Of a stretch of 64,000 nucleotides of DNA, positions 20,062 through 28,986 are shown piece by piece; within the stretch, counting starts at the first letter, position 1, and each line of letters begins with the position of its first letter. A program made the position numbers and the translations under genes. The notes below the pieces were generated by a model that was given only the letters and a program-made list of their open reading frames with translations, did no database searches and was not told where the DNA came from. Location of the stretch: assembly GCF_008274785.1 (NCBI RefSeq), contig NZ_VTPU01000005.1, positions 62,001 through 126,000 on the forward strand. Direction: 5' to 3'. Source of the DNA: Halomonas eurihalina. GTDB taxonomy: Bacteria; Pseudomonadota; Gammaproteobacteria; Pseudomonadales; Halomonadaceae.

Positions 20062-21084
20062 TCAGGCACCGATCTGGATCAGCACCTTGCGGGCCTTTTC
20101 GGGATGGTGGTCGAGCATTTCGATGGCACCGGGCATGTCATCGAAGGGCAAGCGATGACTGATCAGCGCCAGCGGATCGAGTCGCCCGGATGCCATCAGT
20201 TCGATCACCTCCGGAAACTTGCGGTTATTGAGCCGTGAGCCGACCAACGTCAGCTCCTTCTTGATAACTTCCAGTTGCGACAGGTCGCTGGGCGTGGGTG
20301 TGAACCCGAGCAGGCCGATACGCCCCGCCGGCGAGGCCATGCGCAGCATCTGAGGCAGCAGGGCCGGCACGCAGGCGGCATCGGCGATCAACGGCATGCC
20401 CTCGCCGTCGGTCAGCGCCTGGATCTCGGCTTCGACATCCTGCTCCGCCCCATTGAGGGTCCGGGTGGCACCCAGTTGCCTGGCAGTATCCAGGCGAGCA
20501 TCGATCACATCGCTGACGGTGACATCCTCGATGCCCAGGGCTCGGGCCACCTGCAGGATGGTCAGGCCGATCACCCCGGCGCCGAGGATCAGCAGGCGAT
20601 CGCCCGGATGCGGCTGCATGCGATCGAGGACATTGGCGGCAATGGTGTAGGGCTCCACCAGCGCCGCGGCATCCAGCCCCAGCTCCTCGGGCAGCCGATG
20701 CACATTGCCGGCCGGCACGTTGACCCGCTCCTCGAAGCCCCCATTGCGATGCACGCCGATCACCTCCAGGGCGGTGCAGACGTTGGGGCGTCCGATACGG
20801 CAGGGGTAGCAGTGGCCACAGTTGATCACCGGGTCGATACACACGCGATCGCCAATGGCGACGTCCTCGACGCCCTCGCCCACCGACTCGACCACGCCGG
20901 CGAACTCATGGCCGGTGATGCGCGGAAAACGCACGAAGGCGTTATCGCCATGAATGATGTGCATGTCCGAGCCGCAGATCCCGGCGAAGGCGACGCTGAC
21001 TAGCACCTCGCCGGGAGCCGCGTCGGGAATCTCTGTCTCGACCAGGCGATAGTCCTGGGGAGCGTTTACCTGAAAGGCTTGCAT
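20062..21084 (-). CDS. Zinc-dependent alcohol dehydrogenase, RspB/idonate dehydrogenase-like
   Basis: Medium-chain dehydrogenase, 340 residues. The catalytic zinc site is GICGSDMHIIHGD (Cys) with GHEFAGVVESVG (His-Glu), the structural zinc has CGHCYPCRIGRPNVC, and the NAD loop is LGAGVIGL. It is 12 bp after the RspA/ManD gene, the same pairing as enteric rspA-rspB. The likely reaction is oxidation of a sugar acid such as L-gulonate, idonate or mannonate to its keto form (inference). It precedes the TRAP 1 binding-protein gene by 69 bp. Confidence 0.9.
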   Translation of the reverse strand: MQAFQVNAPQDYRLVETEIPDAAPGEVLVSVAFAGICGSDMHIIHGDNAFVRFPRITGHEFAGVVESVGEGVEDVAIGDRVCIDPVINCGHCYPCRIGRPNVCTALEVIGVHRNGGFEERVNVPAGNVHRLPEELGLDAAALVEPYTIAANVLDRMQPHPGDRLLILGAGVIGLTILQVARALGIEDVTVSDVIDARLDTARQLGATRTLNGAEQDVEAEIQALTDGEGMPLIADAACVPALLPQMLRMASPAGRIGLLGFTPTPSDLSQLEVIKKELTLVGSRLNNRKFPEVIELMASGRLDPLALISHRLPFDDMPGAIEMLDHHPEKARKVLIQIGA

Positions 21085-21096
21085 CGGCTTACCTCG

Positions 21097-22308
21097 TTAC
21101 CAGTGCCACAGAGTGCCGTCCTCCAGCCGGTTGACCGGCAGGCTGGCACGACGATAGGGATACTTGGCGGCGGCCGCTTCGTCGATGTCGACGCCGTGTC
21201 CGGGCGTCTCGCCGACCAGGAAGTGGCCATCTTCGAAGCGGTAGTCGTGGGGAAAGACCTCGTCGGTCACGGTCTCGTGGGGCATGTACTCCTGAATGCC
21301 AAAATTGGGCACCCAAGTGTCGAAGTGGATCGCCGCTCCCAGGCACACCGGCGACAGGTCGGTGGGGCCATGGAAGCCGGTACGTACGTGATACAGGCCT
21401 GCCAGATCAGCGACACGCCGCATGTGGGTAATGCCGCCACCGTGAGCAAGCGGCGTGCGGATATAATCGATCCACTGATTTTCGAGCAGCTCCCGGTAAT
21501 CGTGGATCGAGTTGAACACCTCGCCTACCGCCAGCGGGGTGGTGGTGTGCTGGCGAATCAGGCGGAAGCCTTCCTGATTCTCGGCCGGCACGCAGTCCTC
21601 CAGCCAGAACAGGTGGTAGGGCTCCACCGCCTTGCCCAGGCGAGCCGCCTCGATGGGCGTCAGGCGGTGGTGAACATCGTGCAGCACATGCAGGTCGTCG
21701 CCGAAGCGCTCGCGTACCGCAGCGAACAGTTTGGGCACATGATTCAGATACTTCTCGGTGCTCCATACATGTTCGGCAGGCAGGTCGGAATCCGCCGGCT
21801 CGTAGCGCTCGCCCTCCTTCTTGGCAACCCCATAAATGGTGGGGATGCCGGGCACGCCGGCCTGCACACGCACCGCGCGGTAGCCCTGCTTGACGTGCGC
21901 TTCGACCTCCTCGAGACAGGCATCGATGTCCTTGCCGGTACAGTGGGCATAGGTCATCACGCGCTCGCGGCTCTTGCCCCCCAGAAGCTGGTACAGCGGC
22001 ATGCCAGCGGCCTTGGCCTTGATGTCCCACAGCGCCAGGTCCACCGCGCCGATGGCGCTCATGGTCACCGGGCCACGACGCCAGTAGGCACCGCGATACA
22101 GGTAGTGCCAGATATCCTCGATGCGCTGCGGATCACGGCCGATCAAGGCCGGAATCACATGCTCCTCGAGGTAGGCCACCACCGCCATCTCGCGACCATT
22201 GAGGGTGGCATCGCCGATGCCGTAGATCCCCTCGTCGGTGACGATCTTGAGGGTGACGAAATTGCGCCCCGGGGAGGTGACGATGGTATAGGCATCGCGG
22301 ATTTTCAT
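21097..22308 (-). CDS. RspA/ManD-type sugar-acid dehydratase (enolase superfamily)
   Basis: Enolase-superfamily dehydratase, 403 residues, very close in sequence to E. coli Rsp[63 protein letters not shown]. The Mg ligands of the barrel lie in [21 protein letters not shown] and VGEVFNS, and the catalytic histidine region is [12 protein letters not shown]. Members dehydrate D-mannonate, some also D-gluconate, with widely varying efficiency. The start at 22308 fits the conserved MKI... N-terminus. Its place between two TRAP systems, with uxuAB downstream, supports a sugar-acid role but makes it redundant with UxuA. Confidence 0.92.
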   Translation of the reverse strand: MKIRDAYTIVTSPGRNFVTLKIVTDEGIYGIGDATLNGREMAVVAYLEEHVIPALIGRDPQRIEDIWHYLYRGAYWRRGPVTMSAIGAVDLALWDIKAKAAGMPLYQLLGGKSRERVMTYAHCTGKDIDACLEEVEAHVKQGYRAVRVQAGVPGIPTIYGVAKKEGERYEPADSDLPAEHVWSTEKYLNHVPKLFAAVRERFGDDLHVLHDVHHRLTPIEAARLGKAVEPYHLFWLEDCVPAENQEGFRLIRQHTTTPLAVGEVFNSIHDYRELLENQWIDYIRTPLAHGGGITHMRRVADLAGLYHVRTGFHGPTDLSPVCLGAAIHFDTWVPNFGIQEYMPHETVTDEVFPHDYRFEDGHFLVGETPGHGVDIDEAAAAKYPYRRASLPVNRLEDGTLWHW

Positions 22309-22397
22309 GGCTGTTGCGTCTCCAAAACATGGTCGTAACGGGAAAAGCGAGTGGCTGCCGCGATTCAGCATGACGCCTGTCGGGGCTACTCACGAGG

Positions 22398-23687
22398 TCA
22401 TCCCATCAGGGTGTTGGGCAGAAAGAGCACGATATCGGGGAACAAGATGATGCCGAGCACCACCACGAAGACGGCGATGGCGAAAGGCACTATCTCTCGG
22501 CTATAGGCGGTGAAGGGGCAGCGAAGGATGCCGCAGACGGTGTACATGGAAATGCCCACCGGTGGCGTCATGCCGCCGAAGGTCACCAGCGTCATCATCA
22601 GTAGGCCGAAGTGCACGGGATCGACACCGGCCGCCGTGACGACCGGGACCAGAATGGGGGTCAGCAGCATGACCACCACGGTCGCCTCAAGCAGCATGCC
22701 GAGCAAGACCAGCAGTACCGCCAGGGTCAACAATAACGCCGTCGGGCTGGCAAAGACGCCCAGGGTCATCTCGGCGATGGTCTGGGGCACTCGTTCGAAG
22801 GACACCACATAGCCGATGATGCCCGAGAACATGATGATCAGCATGATCATGCCGATATCCTGGACGCTGGCGCGCATCGCCTCGATGATCTCCTTGATGC
22901 CCATCTCGCGATGGATCAAGCACCCCACCACCAAGGCGTAGACCACCGCGAAGGCCCCAGCCTCGGAGGGCGTGAACAGGCCATAGCGAATCCCCACCAG
23001 CAACCACACCGGAAACAGCAGCGCCCAGATGCTGCCGCGGGCGGCGCTCAGTACCTCGCGGAAACGTGGCGGCCGCGCCTGGACCGGCGCATAGCCACGC
23101 TTTTTGGCCATGATACCGGTGGTGATCATCAGGGCGACCATCAGCAGCACACCGGGCACAATCCCGGCGATGAACAGCCGCCCAATCGATACTTCGCCGA
23201 GATAGCCGTAGAGGATCAGACCGATGCTCGGCGGGATGGTGGCGGTGATCAGACCACCAATGGAGAGTACGGCCCCGGCAAAACCCGGTGTATAGCCACC
23301 CTTGATCATGCCCTGGCCGAGCACCCGGGACTGCATGGCGGCATCGGCCACCGCCGAGCCCGAGACGCCGCCCATCAGGGTACTCAACACCAGGCTGGCC
23401 TGGGCCAGACCACCGCTCATCCAGCCCGCCAACAGGGTCGACAGGCGCAGTAGCCGTGGCGTGATACCGCTAGCATTCATCAGATGGCCGATGAAGATGA
23501 ACAGCGGCACGGCCAGCAACGGGAACGACTGGGTCGCCGAAACGATGCGCTGAGGGCCGATGCTCACCGGCAGGAACGTCTCGGGCATCAGGAAATAGAG
23601 AAAGCCGGCGATACCGATCGCAAAGGCGACAGGCATGCCAATGGCCATCAACAGCAGACCGACGCCGAGCAGCAGGGCAGCTATCAT
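22398..23687 (-). CDS. TRAP transporter large permease (DctM type), system 2
   Basis: Large TRAP membrane subunit, 429 residues, about 12 helices. Typical segments: MAIGMPVAFAIGIAGFLYFL, STLMGGVSGSAVADAAM, GYLGEVSIGRLFIAGIVPG and LVTFGGMTPPVGISMYTVC. It overlaps the small subunit gene by 4 bp and precedes the ManD gene by 89 bp. It is distinct from system 1 in sequence, so the cluster carries two separate importers, perhaps for different uronates or aldonates. Confidence 0.93.
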   Translation of the reverse strand: MIAALLLGVGLLLMAIGMPVAFAIGIAGFLYFLMPETFLPVSIGPQRIVSATQSFPLLAVPLFIFIGHLMNASGITPRLLRLSTLLAGWMSGGLAQASLVLSTLMGGVSGSAVADAAMQSRVLGQGMIKGGYTPGFAGAVLSIGGLITATIPPSIGLILYGYLGEVSIGRLFIAGIVPGVLLMVALMITTGIMAKKRGYAPVQARPPRFREVLSAARGSIWALLFPVWLLVGIRYGLFTPSEAGAFAVVYALVVGCLIHREMGIKEIIEAMRASVQDIGMIMLIIMFSGIIGYVVSFERVPQTIAEMTLGVFASPTALLLTLAVLLVLLGMLLEATVVVMLLTPILVPVVTAAGVDPVHFGLLMMTLVTFGGMTPPVGISMYTVCGILRCPFTAYSREIVPFAIAVFVVVLGIILFPDIVLFLPNTLMG

Positions 23688-24175
23688 AGGGTTTCCTCCA
23701 CGACATCATCGTCGGGATCGAGACTCTTCAGAATGCCCTTGTCGAGCACACGGCGAATCAGCGAGACGAACATCAGCGCAGCGCCTACCGGTAAGGCGAG
23801 AGTGACATAGCCGTAACTCAGCCCGGCCACGCCCAAGGGCCGCTGCCAGTTCGAGAGCGCCAGCGGGAAGCCATACCACACCAGCAGGGCCAGAAAGCCC
23901 AGCATCAACAACAGACAAATGACAGTCACCAAGCGCAGCATGGGAAGCGGAAGGCGCACGGTGAGCGCATCAATACGCACCTGGCCACCCCGCCGCAGGG
24001 TGATATCCGCCCCCAGCACCGCCGTCCAGATAAACAGGAACTGCGCCAGTTCAGCCCCACCGGGGAAAGGTTGCCCAATCGCCCGCATGGCGGCACTGGC
24101 CAGGATGGCAAGCGAGGTCATCCCGAGCAGAACGATGGCCAGACAGTCTTCGGTTCTATCGAACCAGCGCCACAT
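23684..24175 (-). CDS. TRAP transporter small permease (DctQ type), system 2
   Basis: Four-helix small subunit, 163 residues. FPGGAELAQFLFIWTAVLGADITLRRGGQVRID matches the central DctQ consensus, including the RRG and D of the conserved loop, though it is split here into shorter motifs such as AQFLFIWTAVLGAD. Translation is coupled to the large subunit by a 4-bp overlap. It lies downstream of the binding-protein gene beyond a 121-bp gap holding a hairpin. Confidence 0.9.
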   Translation of the reverse strand: MWRWFDRTEDCLAIVLLGMTSLAILASAAMRAIGQPFPGGAELAQFLFIWTAVLGADITLRRGGQVRIDALTVRLPLPMLRLVTVICLLLMLGFLALLVWYGFPLALSNWQRPLGVAGLSYGYVTLALPVGAALMFVSLIRRVLDKGILKSLDPDDDVVEETL

Positions 24176-24224
24176 GGCACCTCCTCGAGCCGAGAAAGCG
24201 GCTCGCTCGTACCTGGGTGATAGG

Positions 24225-24250
24225 AAGGGGCCGGCAAGAGGCCGCCCCTT
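24225..24250 (-). terminator. Intercistronic hairpin between TRAP 2 binding-protein and permease genes
   Basis: AAGGGGCCGGC faces GCCGCCCCTT around a short AAGAG loop, an inverted repeat with one bulge, in the gap between the binding-protein stop (24297) and the small permease. It is in the same place as the hairpins at 7482 and 18982 and probably works as an attenuator or mRNA end protector. Confidence 0.5.
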
Positions 24251-24296
24251 TCGCGTTGCGATTACCGGATCTGCAAGAGAGTGAACTCAGCGATCG

Positions 24297-25265
24297 TCAC
24301 TCATCGTCGATGGCGGAAACCAGTTCGTCGCGATACTCGTCATAACCGAGTGCCTTGTAGACGACATCGACCCGTTCGCGGAATGGCTCGGTATCCAGTT
24401 CAGTGAAGGTCACGCCTTCCTGTTCCATTTTCTCGCGCACGGCCTTCTCTGCCTCTGCGGTCGCTTGGCTCGCCTCGTCACCGGCGGCCTTGAGCTCTTC
24501 GCCGAGAATGGTGCGCAGCTCATCGGGCAGCGACTGGTACCACTGATCCGAAGTGGCAACCCCCGTCATCAGCTGGATATGGTGGGTCAGGCCAACGTAC
24601 TTGACGACCTCCTGCAGGCGCTGGCCATCGGCGGCGGTCAACTGAGCCTCGGCCGCATCGATCGAGCCGAGCTGCAGTGCCGAATACACCTCGGACCAGG
24701 GCAGCGACGTGGGTGTAGCGCCCATGGCCTCGATCGTCTTGAGCCAGACCGGAGTATTGATGGTGCGCATGCGCACCCCCTTCAGGTCTTCCGGGGTCTC
24801 GACCGGGGCCTGGGTCATTATCTGCCGCGTTCCCTGGAACCAGTTGTAGTTCAACAACCGCAGACCACTGTTGTCGGCCAGGTTCTCCACCCAGCCTTGA
24901 TACAGATCGGTACCGGTGATGGCCTCGTACTGGGTGTAATCCTCGACCAGGTAAGGCGCGGTCAGGATGCCCAACTCGGGCTGGTACTCCGACAGGCGGC
25001 CCGCGTCGATGAGAATGCCGATATTGGCCCCACTGCGGATCTGCTCGACCACATCCTCATCGGAACCCAACTGACTGCTGGGAAACACATTGATCCGCAG
25101 CTCACCCTCGGAGCGCTCCTCTATCTCTTGCTTGGCATGCTCCAGGGCCTTGACGATGGGGTCCTGGCTACCCAGGGAAGTGGATAGATTCAGTTCGTAG
25201 TTGGCATAGGCAAGGTTGCTTGCCAACGTCAGCGCCGCAATGGAAAGGGTCAGTGTTGTTTTCAT
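24297..25265 (-). CDS. TRAP transporter solute-binding protein (DctP type), system 2
   Basis: Periplasmic receptor, 322 residues. Signal peptide MKTTLTLSIAALTLASNLAYA, then the DctP pattern: VFPSSQLGSDEDVVEQI, GVRMRTINTPVWLKTIEAMG (carboxylate-binding Arg) and PTSLPWSEVYSALQLGSIDAAE. The start at 25265 has AGGAG 5 nt upstream; a much longer in-frame extension upstream overlaps the GntR gene and has no signal peptide. The gene directly follows the GntR regulator (73 bp) and opens the second TRAP operon. Confidence 0.92.
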   Translation of the reverse strand: MKTTLTLSIAALTLASNLAYANYELNLSTSLGSQDPIVKALEHAKQEIEERSEGELRINVFPSSQLGSDEDVVEQIRSGANIGILIDAGRLSEYQPELGILTAPYLVEDYTQYEAITGTDLYQGWVENLADNSGLRLLNYNWFQGTRQIMTQAPVETPEDLKGVRMRTINTPVWLKTIEAMGATPTSLPWSEVYSALQLGSIDAAEAQLTAADGQRLQEVVKYVGLTHHIQLMTGVATSDQWYQSLPDELRTILGEELKAAGDEASQATAEAEKAVREKMEQEGVTFTELDTEPFRERVDVVYKALGYDEYRDELVSAIDDE

Positions 25266-25338
25266 GCTTTCTCCTGGCGTGTCTTGTTGGAGTGTGAGCG
25301 AAAGCCAGATGCCGTCACGGTTTGCGGAATCCTCGGGG

Positions 25339-26100
25339 CTAGCCCAGTACCGTGCGGTCGGCTCGGGATGAGGTTGTCGCCTCCTGAAACATCTCGGGAA
25401 AGCGACGCACCAGTTCGGGCAGGGACTGCAGTATCTCGGACTGGTGGATGCGCATGGCCTCCGCCGCAGCGTCGGCATCGCGCCATTCGATGGCATCGAT
25501 GATGGCCGCGTGCTGCTCGATCAATTTGTCGATGGGCGTGCTTTCGGGAACGCTCAGGTAGCGCACCCGATCGAGCTGCGCCTTGACCTCTTCGGTCACC
25601 TTCCAGGCGGCCTGCTGGCCGATGCCCAGCGACAGGGTGCGATGGAAGCTCTCGTCGAGCAGGAAGAAACGGTCGTGATCGGCCGGTTCGCTGCAGCGAT
25701 GCTGGCGCTCGATCAACTCGCGCAACTCGGCGAGTACCGGCGGCGCCAACCCGCGGCTGGCGGCCTCGCGAGCCACGGCCACTTCCACTGCCTCGCGAAC
25801 GAAGCGTGCCTCGAGCACCGCCTGCTGCGAGATCTTGACCACGAAGGTGCCACGCTGCGGACGCACCTCGACGAGTCCCGCCTCTGACAGCCGAATGAAG
25901 GCTTCACGAACCGGTTGGCGGCTCACCCCAAAGGTCTCGGCGAGCTCCTTTTCCGACAGCGCCTGCCCCGGCGCCAGCTCCATGCGAATGATCGACTGGC
26001 GCAGCACCTCATGGAGGCGTTGGCGAACCGAATCGCTGTCGCGAGTTTCCTGCCATAGCGCTTGCAATGTCGAGTACATGCGTTTTGCCCCTGATTCCAT
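25339..26100 (-). CDS. GntR family regulator, FadR (FCD) subfamily
   Basis: DNA-binding regulator, up to 253 residues. The winged helix-turn-helix spans about residues 15-80 (GQALSEKELAETFGVSRQPVREAFIRLSEAG split by the wing; recognition part FGVSRQPVREAF), followed by an all-helical FCD domain with the metal-binding pattern DESFHRTL and later His residues (EQHAAII). Such regulators in uronate clusters (UxuR, ExuR) respond to uronates or sugar acids. It is first in the minus-strand TRAP 2 operon and divergent from an alpha-hydroxy-acid dehydrogenase. ATG 26079 (MYSTLQ) is an alternative start. Candidate operators lie at 26135-26194. Confidence 0.88.
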   Translation of the reverse strand: MESGAKRMYSTLQALWQETRDSDSVRQRLHEVLRQSIIRMELAPGQALSEKELAETFGVSRQPVREAFIRLSEAGLVEVRPQRGTFVVKISQQAVLEARFVREAVEVAVAREAASRGLAPPVLAELRELIERQHRCSEPADHDRFFLLDESFHRTLSLGIGQQAAWKVTEEVKAQLDRVRYLSVPESTPIDKLIEQHAAIIDAIEWRDADAAAEAMRIHQSEILQSLPELVRRFPEMFQEATTSSRADRTVLG

Positions 26101-26134
26101 CGGCGCGGATGCGACTCCACGCCTATCTGATGAC

Positions 26135-26194
26135 TAGTATGGTAGTATGGTGTAAAGATCGAAAGCACTCCCGACCTAGACCTTAGTATGACTA
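26135..26194. promoter_or_regulatory. Repeated TAGTATG motifs, candidate GntR operators
   Basis: TAGTATGG occurs twice in tandem (26135-26150) and TAGTATGA again at 26184, where it forms TAGT-ATG-ACTA, which fits the FadR-subfamily pattern TnGT-N3-ACnA. The region is the divergent promoter gap between the gntR gene and the gene starting at 26214. Assignment to this regulator is by position only. Confidence 0.45.
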
Positions 26195-26213
26195 TCGATC
26201 GCTGGAGGAGCCC

Positions 26214-27419
26214 GTGAAACGCCGTCTCTACTCCGGTACCGACTACCGCCGGGCACTCAACATCGCCGACCTGGAACGAATCGCACAGCGGCGGCTGCCC
26301 AACGTCGTGTTCGAGTACCTGCAAGGCGGTGCCGATGACGAGCGGACGCTGCATCGCAACCGCGCAGTGTTCGACGACTATCTGTTTCATCCCCGGACCC
26401 TGACTCGGGTCGACGCCCGACACCTGTCGACGACGCTACTCGGCCAGCGCCATGCCATGCCTCTGGTCATCGGGCCTACCGGTTACAACGGCATGCTGAC
26501 GCGCGATGGGGATCTCAAGCTAGCAGCGGCGGCATCACGACAGGACATCCCCTTCGTGTTGAGCAACGTCGCGACGACATCGCTGGAAGATATCGCCGCC
26601 CTCGAGGGGCTCCGGGCCTGGATGCAGATCTACTTCTACCGCGACCGCGACTATGTCAGAAAGCTGGTCGAGCGCTGCCATGCTGCGGGCTACGAGACCA
26701 TTGTGATCACCACGGACAGCGCGATCTATGGCAATCGCGAATGGGACCTGCGCAACTTTCGCCGGCCCATGCAGCCCAACTGGCGAAACCTGCTGCACCT
26801 CTGCTCGCGTCCGCGCTGGATCGCCGACGTCCTGATCCCGGATGGCCCGCCCACCTTCAAGAACCTCGACGACCTGCTGCCTCCCGGCCAGCAGTCCGTG
26901 CAGGGCGCCTCGGCCATCATCGGCCAGCAGCTGGACCCGACCCTGAACTGGGACGACATCGCCTGGCTGCGCGACATCTGGCAGGGCAAGCTGATCGTCA
27001 AGGGCCTCCTGTCGCCGGAGGAAACAGCCCAGGCCGCCGCCTCGGGCATCGACGGCATCGTGCTCTCCAACCATGGCGGGCGACAGCTCGACCACGCCCT
27101 CTCCCCGATGGATGTGCTGCCCGAAGCCAGGCGCCGGGTGGGCAAGCGCTGCCAGCTCTTCATCGACAGCGGCTTTCGCCGGGGCACGGACGTCGTCAAG
27201 GCACTGGCGCTGGGCGCCGATGCCGTCTGGCTGGGGCGCGCCACCCTGTATGGCCTGGCGGCGGGCGGACAGCCTGGCGTTGAGCATGCCCTGGACATCC
27301 TTCGCCGGGAAATCGACCGCACGCTCGGCCTGTTGGGCGAGACACGGCTCGCCGAGCTCGACGCGTCCCACCTCGTGAAGTGCCACGCCCCGAACGGGAA
27401 GTCAGGAGAGCCCGATTGA
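26214..27419 (+). CDS. FMN-dependent alpha-hydroxy-acid dehydrogenase (LldD/glycolate oxidase family)
   Basis: Flavoprotein of about 401 residues that oxidises an L-2-hydroxy acid such as L-lactate, mandelate or glycolate. Family features: FEYLQGGADDE near residue 25, VIGPTGYNGML, QIYFYRDRDY, the active-site SNHGGRQLDHA (His base and Arg) and the phosphate loop DSGFRRGTDVVKALALGADAVWLGR split here as GFRRGTDVV and GADAVWLGR. The GTG start has GGAGGAG just upstream. It is divergent from the GntR regulator, so it may share control with the uronate cluster; the substrate is not evident. Confidence 0.9.
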   Translation: MKRRLYSGTDYRRALNIADLERIAQRRLPNVVFEYLQGGADDERTLHRNRAVFDDYLFHPRTLTRVDARHLSTTLLGQRHAMPLVIGPTGYNGMLTRDGDLKLAAAASRQDIPFVLSNVATTSLEDIAALEGLRAWMQIYFYRDRDYVRKLVERCHAAGYETIVITTDSAIYGNREWDLRNFRRPMQPNWRNLLHLCSRPRWIADVLIPDGPPTFKNLDDLLPPGQQSVQGASAIIGQQLDPTLNWDDIAWLRDIWQGKLIVKGLLSPEETAQAAASGIDGIVLSNHGGRQLDHALSPMDVLPEARRRVGKRCQLFIDSGFRRGTDVVKALALGADAVWLGRATLYGLAAGGQPGVEHALDILRREIDRTLGLLGETRLAELDASHLVKCHAPNGKSGEPD

Positions 27420-27475
27420 CCCGCCGCCCTTGAGATATCATGGTTCGTGAGTTTCGTTCCCAACAGGAGCCCGAC

Positions 27476-27850
27476 ATGGCATCCCTTCAGGACCAGCTAG
27501 GCGGTCTGGTGTATTCCACCGAACACGGCGATACCTGCCCCGACTGCCGACAGCCGCTGGACGATTGCCGCTGCGCCGCGGCGGCCGAGGAAGAACGCCT
27601 GGCGACGCTGGACGGCATCGTGCGTCTGCGCCGCGAGACTAAGGGCCGCAAGGGCAAGGGCGTGACCCTGGTCGAAGGCGTACCGCTCAAGACCGAGGAA
27701 CTCAAGGCGCTGGCCAAGGCGCTGAAGAAACGCTGCGGCACCGGCGGCGCGCTCAAGGATGGCGTGATCGAGATCCAGGGCGACCAGCGCGAGGTGCTCA
27801 AGGGAGAGCTGGAGCAACGCGGCTACAAGGTCAAGCTGGCTGGCGGCTAG
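27476..27850 (+). CDS. yciH: SUI1/eIF1-like translation factor YciH
   Basis: Small translation-initiation-associated protein, 124 residues, related to eukaryotic eIF1. A cysteine-bearing N-terminus (TCPDCRQPLDDCRC) precedes the SUI1 domain, with RRETKGRKGKGVTLVEG, LKALAKALKKRCGTGGALK and the C-terminal IEIQGDQREVLKGELEQRG. The ATG at 27476 follows AGGAG by 6 nt; an upstream ATG at 27440 lacks one. It is 57 bp after the hydroxy-acid dehydrogenase and has no obvious functional link to it. Confidence 0.93.
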   Translation: MASLQDQLGGLVYSTEHGDTCPDCRQPLDDCRCAAAAEEERLATLDGIVRLRRETKGRKGKGVTLVEGVPLKTEELKALAKALKKRCGTGGALKDGVIEIQGDQREVLKGELEQRGYKVKLAGG

Positions 27851-27851
27851 T

Positions 27852-27994
27852 GGGAAACACTGATTTATTGCTGCGCTCGATATCCTGGCCGCCGGCGGTA
27901 CTCAAAATCCTCATTTACGGACATGTAAACTCCGGTTTCTGCGTTCCGGCGGCGGCCAGCCTCTCGTTGCTCGCGACATAAATCAGCGCTTCCC
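27852..27994. repeat. 143-bp imperfect inverted-repeat element (MITE- or REP-like)
   Basis: The two ends are mutually inverted over about 47 bp: GGGAAACACTGATTTATTG on the left against GGGAAGCGCTGATTTATGT read from the right end on the minus strand, continuing with CTGGCCGCCGGCGG-type arms. The 50-bp centre contains a smaller inverted pair around CATTTACGGACATGTAAA. It begins 1 bp after the yciH stop and ends 38 bp before the sirtuin stop, between convergent genes. It has no coding capacity. It could act as a bidirectional terminator or be a non-autonomous mobile element. Confidence 0.6.
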
Positions 27995-28032
27995 AGGAGT
28001 CGAAAACGTGTCGGGGTTGTCGACTTTCCGGA

Positions 28033-28890
28033 TCAGGCCTGGCTGGCTGGTCGAGGCGCCATTTCCTCCAGCGCCTCGGCCAGCGCCGTCAGCCCGGTTT
28101 CGGCGCTGGCTGTCACCTTGAGGTCGAACAGGTCGTCGGCCCGGGTGCGGCCCAGGTTGAGACAGGCCATCGGCTTGTTGTCGCGAGCCGCCCGCCGGGC
28201 GAAGCGATACCCGGAATAGACCATCAGCGAGGATCCCACCACCAGCAAGCCCCGGCATTCGTCCAGCAGGGAGAAAGCCTCTGTCACGGTGTCCCGGGGT
28301 ACGCTGTCGCCGAAGAACACTACGTCCGGTTTCCAGATCCCGTCGCCGCATCGCTGGCATGAGGGAACGCGAAAGTCGGAGAAATCGCGCTCCAGGTCGG
28401 CGTCCCCGTCCGGGCCGACGCTGGCGCCCAGTTCGAGCCAATCGGGATTGAGTTCACCCAGCTCGTCATGCAGGTCGTGACGCATGCGACGCGCGTCACA
28501 CGCCATGCAACGCACCACGTCGGCCCGGCCATGCAGATCGATCACTCGCCGGGAACCGGCTCGCCGGTGCAGGCCGTCGACATTCTGGGTGATCACGCCC
28601 GTCACGAGTCCCCTCGCCTCGAGTTCGGCCAGGGCTCGGTGCGCTGGATTGGGACGCGCCTCGTGCAGGGCGCGAAAACCGACCAGGGCCCGCGCCCAGT
28701 AACGCTGGCGGGCGGCATGGCTGTCCATGAACATCTGATGCTGCATGGGCGGCGAACGCTTCCAGTCGCCCTCATCGTCGCGGTAGTCGGGAATGCCGCT
28801 GGCCGTGCTGACGCCGGCACCGGTCAGTACCGCCAATCCCGGCGTGCGCGTCATGAACGCCGCCAGTGCCTCGATCTCCTCATGCGTCAT
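28033..28890 (-). CDS. Sir2-family NAD-dependent protein deacylase
   Basis: Sirtuin, 285 residues, removing acyl groups from lysines with NAD. The NAD site reads LTGAGVSTASGIPDYRD, with TQNVDGLH and the catalytic histidine in DLHGRAD; the zinc ribbon is CMAC and CQRC. The late GSSLMVYSG motif completes the Rossmann half. The ATG at 28890 has GGAGG 4 nt upstream. The chain is a stand-alone sirtuin without the fused domains of defence Sir2 proteins. Its 5' end is divergent from the NERD gene. Confidence 0.92.
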   Translation of the reverse strand: MTHEEIEALAAFMTRTPGLAVLTGAGVSTASGIPDYRDDEGDWKRSPPMQHQMFMDSHAARQRYWARALVGFRALHEARPNPAHRALAELEARGLVTGVITQNVDGLHRRAGSRRVIDLHGRADVVRCMACDARRMRHDLHDELGELNPDWLELGASVGPDGDADLERDFSDFRVPSCQRCGDGIWKPDVVFFGDSVPRDTVTEAFSLLDECRGLLVVGSSLMVYSGYRFARRAARDNKPMACLNLGRTRADDLFDLKVTASAETGLTALAEALEEMAPRPASQA

Positions 28891-28986
28891 GCCGCCTCCC
28901 CGATTGCCCATCAAGCCTCGAGCATGGCCTTGGAGGGGCAAGATTGTCTAGAATGATCAAGTTTTCCCCACGGGCAAGGATTCCCG

